From: Burkholderia sp. WP9
Lineage (GTDB): Bacteria; Pseudomonadota; Gammaproteobacteria; Burkholderiales; Burkholderiaceae
Length of the DNA: 64,000 nucleotides
Direction of reading: 5' to 3'
Assembly (NCBI RefSeq): GCF_900104795.1
Contig: NZ_FNTG01000001.1
Span: 4,697,245 to 4,761,244 of the forward strand
In this document: positions 1-8,740 of the stretch, piece after piece
Layout of the letters: every line of letters begins with the position of its first letter
Position numbering within the stretch: position 1 is the stretch's first letter
Translations under genes and position numbers: made by a program
Notes under the pieces: generated by a model
Told to the model about the DNA's origin: nothing
The model's input: only the letters and a program-made list of their open reading frames with translations
Database searches by the model: none

Positions 1-52
1 GGGTTTTGTTTTTGGCCCGGCAGCAACGTCGCGTTCACCGCGCGGCGTCCCG

Positions 53-1900
53 TTACTGCTTGCGCAATTCGTTCGCCACGGTTTCGACAACTTCGCTCCA
101 CGCACCAGGTTGCGGCTGACGCACCAGTGTCGCGCCGGGATACCAGGGGCTGCGCGCCTCGCCGGCGAACCAGCGCCAGTCTGCCGCGAACGGCAGCATC
201 AACCAGAGCGGCTTGCGCAGCGCACCGGCCAGATGCGCGATAGAGGTATCGATCGACACCACCGCGTCGAGCCGTTCGATGATCGCAGCGGTGTCCGCGA
301 AGTCGCCGATGCGCTTGTCGAAGCGATGAATCGACGCCGCGCGCGGATGCGCGTCGAGTGCCATGCGCTCGTCGGCGCTCAACTCCGGTTGCAGCACGAT
401 CCAGTCGATGCCTTCGAGCGCGAACAGCGGATCGAGCGCGGCGAGCGGCATCGAACGTGTTTCATTCTGCTGGATGCGGCCCGACCATACGATGCCGATC
501 TTGCGTTTTGCCTGACCGCCGAGCGAGCCGCGCCATTTGCGGCTGTAGGCGGGCGGCACGCTGAGGTAAGGCGTGCGTGCGGGAATAGTGTCGTAGGTGG
601 TGCCGAGTGCGAGCGGCAGGCTCAGCAGCGGACATTGCAGATCAGCGGCGGGTCGTGGCGTGCCCTGAGCGATCAGCGTCACGCGCCAGGCTTGCGCGGC
701 AGGCGCCAGCAACGGCAGCAGTTGCGGTTGCACTTCGAGTATGACGCGCGCCGCGCGCTGCGTGGCGAGCGGGACGAAGCGCACGAATTGCAGCGTGTCG
801 CCGAACCCCTGCTCGGCATGGACCAGCAACGTATGCTGCGCGATCGGCTCGCCGTGCCAGCGCGGCAGCGTCTGGATCTCCGGCTGCGCCATGGTTTGCA
901 GACGCCACTCGTATTCCGGCAGTCCGCGCGCGAAATCGCGCATCGCGAGCCATGCGAGCGCGCGGTTCATGTGCGCGGAGGCGAGGTCGGGGCGCAGGCG
1001 CAGCGCCTGATCGAAAGCGCGCACGGCGGGACCATGCGCGCCCAGCGCCTGGTGCGCGGTGCCGAGACTCAGCCACGCTAGCGCGAATTGCGGATCGAGA
1101 CCGACCGCGCGCTCGAGATAGGGCAGCGCCTGCGCATGGCGTCCCAATGCCGCGAGCGCATTACCCATGCCGAAAATGGCCGGCGGCAGGTTCGGCTGCA
1201 AGGTCAGCGCCGCGCGGAACGATTCGACCGCTTCCGCATGGCGGCCGGTGGCGTCGAACGTATTGGCGAGGTTGAAGTGCGCGGCGACGAAGCGCGGCTC
1301 GGCCGTCAGCGCCGTCTGGAAACACGGGATCGCCTCTGCCGCGCGTCCGAGCGCGTTCAGCGACATGCCCATGTTGTTGAGCGCGCCGGCGTGGCCAGGA
1401 CGCAGCTCCAGCGTGCGCCTGAACGCGGCGATAGCTTCCGTGTGACGCCCGAGCGCGTGCAGCGCGTTGCCGAGGTTGTTGTGCGACGAGGCGTCGTTCG
1501 GTTGCAGGCGCAACGATTTTTCGAACGCGTCGGCGGCGTCTTCGTGACGGCCCGCCGCGGCGTAGGCGTTGCCCAGGTTGTAGTGCGCCATGGGGAACGA
1601 CGGCGCGAGCGTCAGCGCGTTGCGGAACTGTTCGATCGCGTCGTCGATCTGGCCGAGCGCCTTCAGCGCGTTGCCGAGGTTCAACTGCAGCGCGGCGTCT
1701 TCCGGGCGCAGGTTCACGGCGCGCCGGACGAGTTCGGCGGCTTCGGCGTGCTGACCCTGCTGGTGGCGTAGAACGCCCAGCAGGTGCAACGCATCGACGT
1801 GCGCGGGGTTGCCGTCGAGCGTCGCGCGGTAGCCGCGTTCGGCGTCTTCGAGGCGGCCGTCACGATGCGCCGCGAAAGCGCGGTCAAATACAGGTTGCAT
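53..1900 (-). CDS. TPR-repeat protein with glycosyltransferase-like C-terminal domain
   Basis: The first half is an array of about nine or more 34-residue tetratricopeptide repeats (recurring LG-A-LG-ALGR-A-A blocks), covering roughly residues 1-320 of 615. The C-terminal 250 residues resemble the GT9/heptosyltransferase-type domain fused to TPR arrays: HAEQGFGDTLQFVRF, then GIVWSGR, then VSIDTSIAHLAGAL near the end. No signal peptide or membrane segment is seen, so it is probably cytoplasmic. The frame is open to 1945, but the ATG at 1900 gives the usual MQPVF-type start; ATG 1915 is an alternative. Acceptor and sugar donor cannot be read from sequence. Transcribed divergently from the arsR-like gene. 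Certain as a gene, moderately sure of the transferase assignment. Confidence 0.8.
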   Translation of the reverse strand: MQPVFDRAFAAHRDGRLEDAERGYRATLDGNPAHVDALHLLGVLRHQQGQHAEAAELVRRAVNLRPEDAALQLNLGNALKALGQIDDAIEQFRNALTLAPSFPMAHYNLGNAYAAAGRHEDAADAFEKSLRLQPNDASSHNNLGNALHALGRHTEAIAAFRRTLELRPGHAGALNNMGMSLNALGRAAEAIPCFQTALTAEPRFVAAHFNLANTFDATGRHAEAVESFRAALTLQPNLPPAIFGMGNALAALGRHAQALPYLERAVGLDPQFALAWLSLGTAHQALGAHGPAVRAFDQALRLRPDLASAHMNRALAWLAMRDFARGLPEYEWRLQTMAQPEIQTLPRWHGEPIAQHTLLVHAEQGFGDTLQFVRFVPLATQRAARVILEVQPQLLPLLAPAAQAWRVTLIAQGTPRPAADLQCPLLSLPLALGTTYDTIPARTPYLSVPPAYSRKWRGSLGGQAKRKIGIVWSGRIQQNETRSMPLAALDPLFALEGIDWIVLQPELSADERMALDAHPRAASIHRFDKRIGDFADTAAIIERLDAVVSIDTSIAHLAGALRKPLWLMLPFAADWRWFAGEARSPWYPGATLVRQPQPGAWSEVVETVANELRKQ

Positions 1901-1967
1901 GACGGGGGATGGCATTCGGGTGAGGCAGAGGCCGCATTTTCCCACACTCGCCAGAGCGCGCTCCGAT

Positions 1968-2011
1968 TTGACCGGTTGTCCCGGTATCTATAATGTGTGA
2001 ACACGTGTTCA
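1968..2011 (+). promoter_or_regulatory. Promoter and palindromic operator of the arsR-CDF operon
   Basis: A perfect -10 (TATAAT, 1989-1994) lies 15 bases after TTGACC (1968-1973). A perfect 14-base palindrome TGAACACGTGTTCA (1998-2011) sits just downstream, over the expected transcription start. TGAACA/TGTTCA half-sites are typical of the SmtB/CzrA/ArsR family, so autoregulation by the downstream repressor is inferred. The position also shows that translation cannot start at the in-frame codon at 1993. Confidence 0.65.
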
Positions 2012-2037
2012 TATGTGCTTCCGAGCCGCCTTCCATC

Positions 2038-2397
2038 ATGGCTTCTTCCCTCGCTGCATCCACTTCGCTTACCGCCATCGACGATCGCCCGGCCGATACC
2101 ATCGTGCCGCTGGCCGACCTGTTTCGCCTGCTCGGCGACCCCACGCGGTTGCGCATCGTGCTGGCGTGTCTCGACGAGCGGCGCGCCGTCGGGGCGATCG
2201 CCGAGGCGCTGGGTTTGTCGTCGTCGCTGGTGAGCCATCATTTGCGGTTGCTGCGTGCGGCGCGAATCGTGCGTGCGCAGCGGCAGGGTAAGCAGGTCTT
2301 CTACCTCGCCGCCGATCGCCATATCAGCGCGATGCTGGCCGGGATGCTCACACACGTGGCCGAACCGGCCGGCAATGATTCTCTGGATCAGTCATGA
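2038..2397 (+). CDS. ArsR/SmtB-family metal-responsive repressor
   Basis: A 119-residue winged-helix protein with the ArsR signature: ADLFRLLGDPTRLRIVLACL, then the recognition region GLSSSLVSHHLRLLRAARIV and a beta-wing (RQGKQVFYLAADRHI). The C-terminal HISAML segment is where SmtB/CzrA-type proteins place alpha-5 metal ligands (Asp/His), fitting zinc, cobalt or nickel sensing; there is no CxC arsenic motif. The ATG at 2038 is chosen because the promoter and operator lie at 1968-2011. Its stop overlaps the next start (ATGA, 2394-2397), so it is translationally coupled to the exporter it most likely represses. The exact metal is not determined. Confidence 0.85.
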   Translation: MASSLAASTSLTAIDDRPADTIVPLADLFRLLGDPTRLRIVLACLDERRAVGAIAEALGLSSSLVSHHLRLLRAARIVRAQRQGKQVFYLAADRHISAMLAGMLTHVAEPAGNDSLDQS

Positions 2398-3518
2398 AGA
2401 AACCCGAAACCCCGAACGGAACTGCGGCGGATCAAGAGGACGCGCACGCGTCCACGCCGCTTGACCACGGCAACCACGATAGCCACGGCAACCACGGCAA
2501 CCACGGCAACCACGGCAACCACGGCAACCACGGCAACCACGGCAACCACGGCAACCACGGCAACCACGGCAACCACGGTCCCGCCAGCCATTCCCACAGT
2601 CACGGCCACGCCGGCCACCACCACGCTCACGCTCCGGTTGCCGGTCACGGCCGCGCGTTCGCCCTGGCGGTCGTGCTCAACATCGCGATCGTGGTGGCCC
2701 AGACGGTCTATGGCGTGCTCGCCCATTCCACCGCGCTGCTCGCCGACGCCGGCCACAACCTCTCCGATGTCCTCGGCCTGCTGCTCGCGTGGGGCGCCGC
2801 CTGGCTCGCTACGCGCAGGCCGTCGGCGCGCTACACGTTCGGTTACGGCAGCTCGTCGATCCTGGCCTCGCTCGTCAACGCCGGGCTGCTGCTGTTCGCG
2901 TGCGGCGTGATCGTCGCGGAAGCCATCGGGCGTCTGATCAATCCGGCGCCGGTGGCGGGGCTCGCCGTGTTCGTCGTGGCGATGGGCGGCGTGGTCATCA
3001 ACGGAATATCCGCGTGGCTTTTCATGCGCGGGCAGCAGGATGACCTGAACATCCGCGGCGCGTTCCTGCACATGGCGGCGGATGCCGGTATCTCGGCGGC
3101 GGTCGCCGTGAGCGGCCTCGTGATTCTCTATACCAACTGGACGTGGCTCGACCCGGTGATGAGCCTGCTCGTGGTGGCGGTCGTGGTGGCCGGCACCTGG
3201 AGCCTGCTGCGCGATTCGGTGCGCCTCGCGCTCGACGCCGTGCCGCCCGGCGTCGATCTGCAAGGCATCCGCGACTATCTGGCGGGGCAGCCGGGCGTCG
3301 TCGACGTTCACGATCTGCACGTGTGGGCGCTGTCCACGACCGGCAACGCGCTCAGCGCGCACTTGGTGATGCCGGCGGGCCATCCGGGCGACGAATCGCT
3401 CGACGGCATCGTTCTCACGCTACGCGAACGTTTTTCGATGCACCATGCGACGCTGCAAGTGGATCTTGGTACGACGCAGCATCGCTGCGCGATGGATCAT
3501 GCGCCGCACGCGCATTGA
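2394..3518 (+). CDS. Cation diffusion facilitator (CDF) metal exporter with His-rich N-terminus
   Basis: A 374-residue CDF/CzcD-type antiporter that would export Zn(II), Co(II) or related ions from the cytoplasm. The first 85 residues are an extreme Gly-Asn-His/His-rich tail, followed by six membrane spans. The paired metal-site motifs are visible: HNLSD in span 2 (LLADAGHNLSDVLG) and HMAAD in span 5 (FLHMAADAGISAAV). A cytoplasmic ferredoxin-like C-terminal domain begins near residue 280 (VDVHDLHVWALSTTGNALSAH) and ends in a His-containing tail. It overlaps the repressor gene by four bases, forming a two-gene metal-efflux operon. The N-terminal repeat is described separately. Confidence 0.92.
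   Translation: MKKPETPNGTAADQEDAHASTPLDHGNHDSHGNHGNHGNHGNHGNHGNHGNHGNHGNHGNHGPASHSHSHGHAGHHHAHAPVAGHGRAFALAVVLNIAIVVAQTVYGVLAHSTALLADAGHNLSDVLGLLLAWGAAWLATRRPSARYTFGYGSSSILASLVNAGLLLFACGVIVAEAIGRLINPAPVAGLAVFVVAMGGVVINGISAWLFMRGQQDDLNIRGAFLHMAADAGISAAVAVSGLVILYTNWTWLDPVMSLLVVAVVVAGTWSLLRDSVRLALDAVPPGVDLQGIRDYLAGQPGVVDVHDLHVWALSTTGNALSAHLVMPAGHPGDESLDGIVLTLRERFSMHHATLQVDLGTTQHRCAMDHAPHAH
2487..2576 (+). repeat. Ten tandem copies of a 9-bp unit encoding Gly-Asn-His
   Basis: GGCAACCAC is repeated ten times without mismatch, in frame, inside the N-terminal tail of the CDF exporter. One further copy sits at 2469-2477. A perfect 9-base repeat can change copy number by slippage without breaking the frame. 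Confidence 0.97.
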
Positions 3519-3705
3519 GGCTGACAGGAACGCGTTGCGAGGTCACGGCACGGGCAGAGCGCTGAAAGCAAGAAGCAGCCACGCCGAGCCCATGCTCGCT
3601 GCGCGCTTGATGCACTGCAACCGTCGTTGAGCAGGCGATCGTCGCGCCCCTAGCGGACTTCCTGGCGGCGTACACTAGAACGCATTGTTGTCTCCGGAGT
3701 TCCGC

Positions 3706-5430
3706 ATGGACGCTGCCGCAAACGATGCGTCGCCGGTGCTGATCGTCGGGGCGGGTCCGACTGGACTCGCCGCAGCGATGAGTCTGGCGCGTGCCCACAT
3801 CCCCGTGCGTGTGATCGACAAGGCCATGCAACCGAACCCGTATTCGCGGGCCATCGGCATTCAGGCGCGCACGCTCGAATTGCTCGAGCAGCATCGGCTG
3901 GTCGAGCCGTTTCTCGAGCTCGGCCATCGCGCGCGCATCGCCAATCTGTTTTCGAACGGCATGCGTCTCGCGCAGCTCGATTTCGATCCGCTGCATACAC
4001 GTTATCCGTATCTGCTGTTTCTCGATCAGTCCGTGACCGAGCGTCTGCTGACTGAGCATCTCGCCACATTCGGCGTGACGGTCGAGCGCGGCGTCGAACT
4101 GACGATGTTCGCGCAGGGCGCCGCCAGCCTTCAGGCGACATTGCGCCGCGCGGACGGTCACACGGAGACGATGCGCCCGTCGTACATGATCGCCGCCGAC
4201 GGCGCGCATAGCGTGATCCGTCACCGGCTGGGTTTGAGTTTCGAGGGCAAGACCCTGGAGCAGACTTTCCTGCTCGCCGACCTGCACGCCGAAACCGATT
4301 GGCCCGAAGACGAGTTTCATATCTTCGCGTCAGGCGAAGGCCTGGTCGCGCTGTTTCCGATGGGCCACGGCCGGCATCGTCTGATCGCGGATCATGCGAT
4401 CGAGCCAGCCGCCGTCGCCCCGACCGAGACGCCCGCGGTGTTGGGCGAGCCGCCGCTGAACAGCGTGCCGTCGCCGTCGCTCGCAGCATGCAAGGCGTTG
4501 ATCGCCCGGCGCGTGCGCGAGCGGGTCGACGTGTCGGATCTGGCGTGGTCTTCGTATTTCCATGTGAATAGCCGCATGGTGGATCGGCTGCGCGTCGGCC
4601 GCATCTTCCTCGCGGGCGACGCCGCGCACGTGCATAGCCCGGCCGGCGCGCAGGGCATGAACACTGGCATTCAGGAAGCGTTCAACCTCGGCTGGAAACT
4701 CGCGCGCGTTTTGAAAGGCGCGGCGCCGGACCGCCTGCTCGATACCTATCACCTCGAACGTCACCCGATCGAACGTGACGTGCTGCGGCAAACCGGTTTC
4801 ATCACGCAGATGGCAGAGGCCGATCACGGACCATTGAAGCTGCTGCGCGAACGGGTGATGCCGGTCCTTGCCGCGCTAGGTCCGCTGCGCGACGCCGCGC
4901 GCCTCACCATCAGCGAGTTGTCGATCCAGTACCGGCGCAGTCCGCTGACGCTCGAACGTGTACTCGACGGCGGACCACGCGCCGGCGAGCGCGCACCGGA
5001 CGCGCTGGTGCATGTGGTGGATGGACCACTGGGGCGTGCGCCCGGCGTGGGCTGCATTTTCGATCTGCACGATCCGGCGTTCTTCTCGCTGTTCCTGCTG
5101 GTGCCGCCGTTGCCCGTCGACGAAAAACCGCTCGATCCCGCGGCGAAACATGCGCCGCCGCCCGACCCGGAACTGGAGCGCGTGGCGGCGGAAGTCGAGA
5201 GATTGCTGCCGGGCGGAGTGCGCATCTGGCGCATCACGGATACCACTGGCGACGGCGGCCCGTCGCTGTCCGAATCGTATGGCCGAACGCGGCCGTCGTT
5301 CTATCTGGTGCGGCCGGACGGCTACATCAGCGCGCGCGGGCGCACCGGTTCCGATCTGCACGGTTTGCTGCGGCATTGCGAAGCCTGGTTCGCGGTGAGC
5401 GGGGAAATACCGGAGCAGGCGGCCCTGTGA
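3706..5430 (+). CDS. FAD-dependent aromatic-type monooxygenase
   Basis: A 574-residue class A flavoprotein hydroxylase of the PheA/TfdB/MhpA type, expected to use NAD(P)H and O2 to hydroxylate a phenolic or related ring. Visible motifs in order: Rossmann GxGxxG (VLIVGAGPTGLAAAMSLA), the DG motif (YMIAADGAHSVIRHRLG) near residue 170, and the GD motif (FLAGDAAHVHSPAGAQGMNT) near residue 300. The C-terminal 150 residues fit the thioredoxin-like domain of this family. The frame opens at TTG 3685, but ATG 3706 has GGAG seven bases upstream and is preferred. No catabolic genes flank it, so its substrate is unknown. Confidence 0.85.
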   Translation: MDAAANDASPVLIVGAGPTGLAAAMSLARAHIPVRVIDKAMQPNPYSRAIGIQARTLELLEQHRLVEPFLELGHRARIANLFSNGMRLAQLDFDPLHTRYPYLLFLDQSVTERLLTEHLATFGVTVERGVELTMFAQGAASLQATLRRADGHTETMRPSYMIAADGAHSVIRHRLGLSFEGKTLEQTFLLADLHAETDWPEDEFHIFASGEGLVALFPMGHGRHRLIADHAIEPAAVAPTETPAVLGEPPLNSVPSPSLAACKALIARRVRERVDVSDLAWSSYFHVNSRMVDRLRVGRIFLAGDAAHVHSPAGAQGMNTGIQEAFNLGWKLARVLKGAAPDRLLDTYHLERHPIERDVLRQTGFITQMAEADHGPLKLLRERVMPVLAALGPLRDAARLTISELSIQYRRSPLTLERVLDGGPRAGERAPDALVHVVDGPLGRAPGVGCIFDLHDPAFFSLFLLVPPLPVDEKPLDPAAKHAPPPDPELERVAAEVERLLPGGVRIWRITDTTGDGGPSLSESYGRTRPSFYLVRPDGYISARGRTGSDLHGLLRHCEAWFAVSGEIPEQAAL

Positions 5431-5483
5431 GCCGGGCCGCCTGAGTCGCGCGAGTCGCACGGACATTGAGCGCCGCGAGCGCG

Positions 5484-5535
5484 GCGCGGCTTACACCGTC
5501 GCGGGTGCGGCGCGGCTCACACCGTCGCGGGCGCG
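5484..5535. repeat. Two tandem copies of a 26-bp unit at the 3' end of fdsD
   Basis: Bases 5484-5509 and 5510-5535 match at 24 of 26 positions. The second copy contains the fdsD stop codon; the first lies just beyond it and is not in the same frame (period 26). It looks like a local duplication. Confidence 0.8.
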
Positions 5536-5768
5536 GCGGGCGTCAGTTGCGCGCGATGTTTGACGAGCGCTTCCCTGACGATACCCGACATCGGGATACC
5601 GCTCGCATCCGGTTCATCGAGCTCCGCGAGTAGAGCGCGGCGCATGCGCGGCTCCCAGAAGCGGCGAATATGGTCGGCGATGCCGGCGAGCGCTTCCTCG
5701 CGGTCCGGCATCGAATCGAAAAAGTCGCCGATCCGGTTGGCCATGTCGATCAGGTTCTGATTGTCCAT
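5517..5768 (-). CDS. fdsD: Formate dehydrogenase delta subunit
   Basis: An 83-residue acidic helical protein starting MDNQNLIDMANRIGDFF, the conserved start of FdsD, the small subunit found in soluble molybdenum NAD-dependent formate dehydrogenases and needed for full assembly or activity in related systems. An upstream GTG at 5780 overlaps the fdsA stop (GTGA), but the ATG at 5768 fits the family start. It is the last gene of the minus-strand fdsGBAD operon. In Cupriavidus a sulfurtransferase gene (fdsC) lies between fdsA and fdsD; it is absent here. The tail coincides with a 26-bp tandem duplication. Confidence 0.88.
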   Translation of the reverse strand: MDNQNLIDMANRIGDFFDSMPDREEALAGIADHIRRFWEPRMRRALLAELDEPDASGIPMSGIVREALVKHRAQLTPAAPATV

Positions 5769-5776
5769 GGCCGTCC

Positions 5777-8725
5777 TCACTTGCCCGATGTCGCGTTGGC
5801 CAGCTCACGCTGCTTCAGCAGGTCGAGCTGTTCGGTGTTGAAGCGCGAGTAGTCTTTCTGCCATTGCGACGGCTGTTCGACCGGCATCACCTGCACCGCG
5901 GTCACCTTGTATTCCGGACAGTTGGTCGCCCAGTCCGAGCTATCGGTGGTGATCACGTTCGCGCCCGATTCGGGGAAGTGGAACGTCGTATACACGACGC
6001 CCGGCTGCATGCGCTCGGTTATCTTCGCGCGCAGCACGGTTTGCCCCGCGCGCGATTCGATGCCCACCCAGTCGCCGGTTTTGATGCCGCGCTCTTCCGC
6101 ATCGTGCGGATGCAGTTCCAGTCGGTCCTCGTCGTGCCAGCGCGAGTTCTCGGTGCGGCGCGTCTGCGCGCCCACGTTGTACTGCGACAGGATGCGGCCC
6201 GTAGTGAGCAGCAGCGGGAATTTGCGCGTGACTTTCTCGGGCGTCGCGATGAACTTCGTAATCACGAACTTGCCCTTGCCGCGCACGAAGGTGTCGATGT
6301 GCATGGTCGGCGTACCGTCCGGCGCATTCTCGTTGCACGGCCACTGAATGCTGCCGAGTTCGTCGAGCTTTTTGTACGACACGCCGTGGAAAGTCGGCGT
6401 GAGACGCGCGATCTCGTCCATGATCTGCGACGGATGCGTGTAGTCCATTTCATAGCCGAGCGCGCGTGCGAGCATGACCGTGACTTCCCAGTCGGCGTAA
6501 CCCGGCACCGGCGGCATGACCTTGCGCACGCGCGAGATGCGCCTCTCCGCGTTGGTGAACGTGCCATCCTTTTCGAGGAACGACGAACCGGGCAGCAGCA
6601 CGTGCGCATACTTGGCGGTCTCGTTCAGGAAGATGTCCTGCACGACGATGCATTCCATCGCCGTCAGCGCTGCGGATACGTGATGCGTATTCGGGTCCGA
6701 CTGGACGATGTCTTCACCCTGGCAATACAGACCCTTGAAGCTGCCGTGCACGGCAGCGTCGAACATGTTCGGAATGCGCAGGCCGGGTTCCGGTTGCAGC
6801 GTGACGTTCCAGGCCTCTTCGAACAGCGTGCGCGTGACCGTGTCGCTGATATGGCGATAGCCCGGCAGTTCGTGCGGGAACGAACCCATGTCGCAGGAAC
6901 CCTGCACGTTGTTCTGGCCGCGCAGCGGGTTCACGCCCACACCTTCGCGGCCGATGTTGCCCGTTGCCATGGCGAGGTTGGCGATGCCCATCACCATCGT
7001 CGAGCCTTGCGCGTGTTCGGTGACACCCAAGCCGTAATAGATCGCGGCGTTGCCGCCGGTCGCATAGATGCGGGCGGCTTCGCGCACGGATTGGGCCGGT
7101 ACGCCGGTCACCGCTTCGGTCGCTTCCGGCGCGTTTTCCGGCAGCGCGACGAAATCGCGCCATTGCTCGAACGCGCGCGTCTCACAACGCTCGGCAACGA
7201 ATGCATCGTTGAGCAGGCCTTCGGTGACGATCACATGCGCCAGCGCATTCACGATGGCCACGTTGGTGCCGGGCCGCAATTGCAGATGATGCGACGCCTT
7301 CACGTGCGCCGTGTCAACGATATCGATGCGGCGCGGGTCCACCACGATCAGCTTCGCGCCTTCGCGCACACGGCGCTTCAGACGCGAGCCGAACACCGGA
7401 TGGCCGTCGGTCGGATTCGCGCCGATCACCATGATCACGTCGGCTTTATCGACGGAGGCAAAAGTCTGCGTGCCCGCCGATTCACCGAGCGTGGCTTTCA
7501 GCCCGTAGCCAGTCGGCGAATGACACACCCGCGCGCAGGTGTCGACGTTGTTGTTGCCGAACGCGGCGCGCACGAGCTTTTGCACCAGATACGTTTCTTC
7601 GTTCGTGCAACGCGACGACGTAATGCCGCCGATCGAATCGCGGCCGTGCTTCGCCTGAATGCGGCGGAATTCCGACGCCGCATACGTAAGCGCTTCTTCC
7701 CAACTCACTTCGCGCCACGGATCGGTGATCTTCGCGCGGATCATCGGCTTGGTGATGCGGTCCTTGTGCGTAGCGTAGCCCCACGCGAAACGGCCCTTCA
7801 CGCAAGCGTGGCCTTCGTTGGCCTGGCCGTTCTTGTGCGGCACCATCCGCACGACCTGGTTGCCCTTCATCTCGGCCTTGAATGAGCAGCCGACGCCGCA
7901 ATACGCGCACGTGGTGACGACCGAGTGTTCGGCCTGGCCCAGCATGATCACGGTCTTTTCCTGCAAGGTCGCGGTCGGGCACGCGGCCACGCACGCGCCG
8001 CACGACACGCATTCCGATTCCATGAACGGCACGTCTTCGCTGGCGGCCACGCGCGACTCGAAACCGCGTCCGGCGATGGTCAGCGCGAAAGTGCCTTGCG
8101 TTTCTTCGCACGCGCGCACGCAGCGATTACAGACGATGCATTTCGACGGGTCGTAGGTGAAGTAGGGGTTCGACTCGTCTTTCTTGTCCTTCAAGTGATT
8201 CGCGCCGTCGAAGCCGTAGCGCACTTCGCGCAGGCCCGTGACGCCCGCCATGTCCTGCAGTTCGCAGTCGCCGTTGGCGGGGCAGGTGAGGCAGTCGAGC
8301 GGGTGATCGGAGATGTACAACTCCATCACGTTGCGGCGCAGCGACTGCAAACGATCGGTTTGCGTGCGGACCTTCATGCCGGCTTCGACCGGCGTCGTGC
8401 ATGAAGCGGGATAACCGCGCTTGCCTTCGATTTCCACGAGACACAAACGGCACGAGCCGAACGGCTCCAGCGAATCCGTCGCGCAGAGCTTCGGCACGTT
8501 GACTCCCGCTTCGACGGCGGCGCGCATCACAGAGGTGCCGGCGGGAACGGTGACGGACTGGCCGTCGATTTCCAGCGTGACGTCGATGTCGGCGTGCCGC
8601 TCGGGCGTGCCGAAATCGGTGTCGTCGAAGAACGAACGGGGCGCACGCTGCTGCAGGGCTTGCGATTTACACGCGCAGTTGCCTGAGCCGCAGCCGCCAG
8701 TGGGAGAGTTGAGCACGTCGGACAT
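5777..8725 (-). CDS. fdsA: NAD-dependent formate dehydrogenase alpha (catalytic) subunit
   Basis: A 982-residue bis-MGD molybdoenzyme subunit that oxidises formate to CO2. Domains in order: N-terminal [2Fe-2S] ferredoxin-like domain (FGSCRLCLVEIEGKRGYPAS, about residues 80-110), His/Cys cluster region, two [4Fe-4S] sites (CIVCNRCVRACEE and CVSCGACVAACP), a further 4Fe-4S site (CAYCGVGCSFKAEM) heading the molybdopterin domain, and the catalytic Cys in ARVCHSPTGYG near residue 408. The C-terminal MGD-binding domain follows (TTGRILSQYNVGAQTRRTEN). Length and order match the FdsA/Rhodobacter family. It lies between fdsB and fdsD on the same strand and would be a cytoplasmic complex passing electrons through FdsG and FdsB to NAD+. 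Confidence 0.97.
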   Translation of the reverse strand: MSDVLNSPTGGCGSGNCACKSQALQQRAPRSFFDDTDFGTPERHADIDVTLEIDGQSVTVPAGTSVMRAAVEAGVNVPKLCATDSLEPFGSCRLCLVEIEGKRGYPASCTTPVEAGMKVRTQTDRLQSLRRNVMELYISDHPLDCLTCPANGDCELQDMAGVTGLREVRYGFDGANHLKDKKDESNPYFTYDPSKCIVCNRCVRACEETQGTFALTIAGRGFESRVAASEDVPFMESECVSCGACVAACPTATLQEKTVIMLGQAEHSVVTTCAYCGVGCSFKAEMKGNQVVRMVPHKNGQANEGHACVKGRFAWGYATHKDRITKPMIRAKITDPWREVSWEEALTYAASEFRRIQAKHGRDSIGGITSSRCTNEETYLVQKLVRAAFGNNNVDTCARVCHSPTGYGLKATLGESAGTQTFASVDKADVIMVIGANPTDGHPVFGSRLKRRVREGAKLIVVDPRRIDIVDTAHVKASHHLQLRPGTNVAIVNALAHVIVTEGLLNDAFVAERCETRAFEQWRDFVALPENAPEATEAVTGVPAQSVREAARIYATGGNAAIYYGLGVTEHAQGSTMVMGIANLAMATGNIGREGVGVNPLRGQNNVQGSCDMGSFPHELPGYRHISDTVTRTLFEEAWNVTLQPEPGLRIPNMFDAAVHGSFKGLYCQGEDIVQSDPNTHHVSAALTAMECIVVQDIFLNETAKYAHVLLPGSSFLEKDGTFTNAERRISRVRKVMPPVPGYADWEVTVMLARALGYEMDYTHPSQIMDEIARLTPTFHGVSYKKLDELGSIQWPCNENAPDGTPTMHIDTFVRGKGKFVITKFIATPEKVTRKFPLLLTTGRILSQYNVGAQTRRTENSRWHDEDRLELHPHDAEERGIKTGDWVGIESRAGQTVLRAKITERMQPGVVYTTFHFPESGANVITTDSSDWATNCPEYKVTAVQVMPVEQPSQWQKDYSRFNTEQLDLLKQRELANATSGK

Positions 8726-8740
8726 GGTTTGGCTCCTGGG

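Noticed and set aside
2487..2576. Possible CRISPR-like or minisatellite array
   Set aside because: Units are contiguous 9-mers with no spacers and are in frame within the CDF exporter gene.
5864..7885. A 673-codon open frame on the plus strand opposite fdsA
   Set aside because: Antisense shadow of a certain gene with His/Arg-rich low-complexity composition and no family signal.
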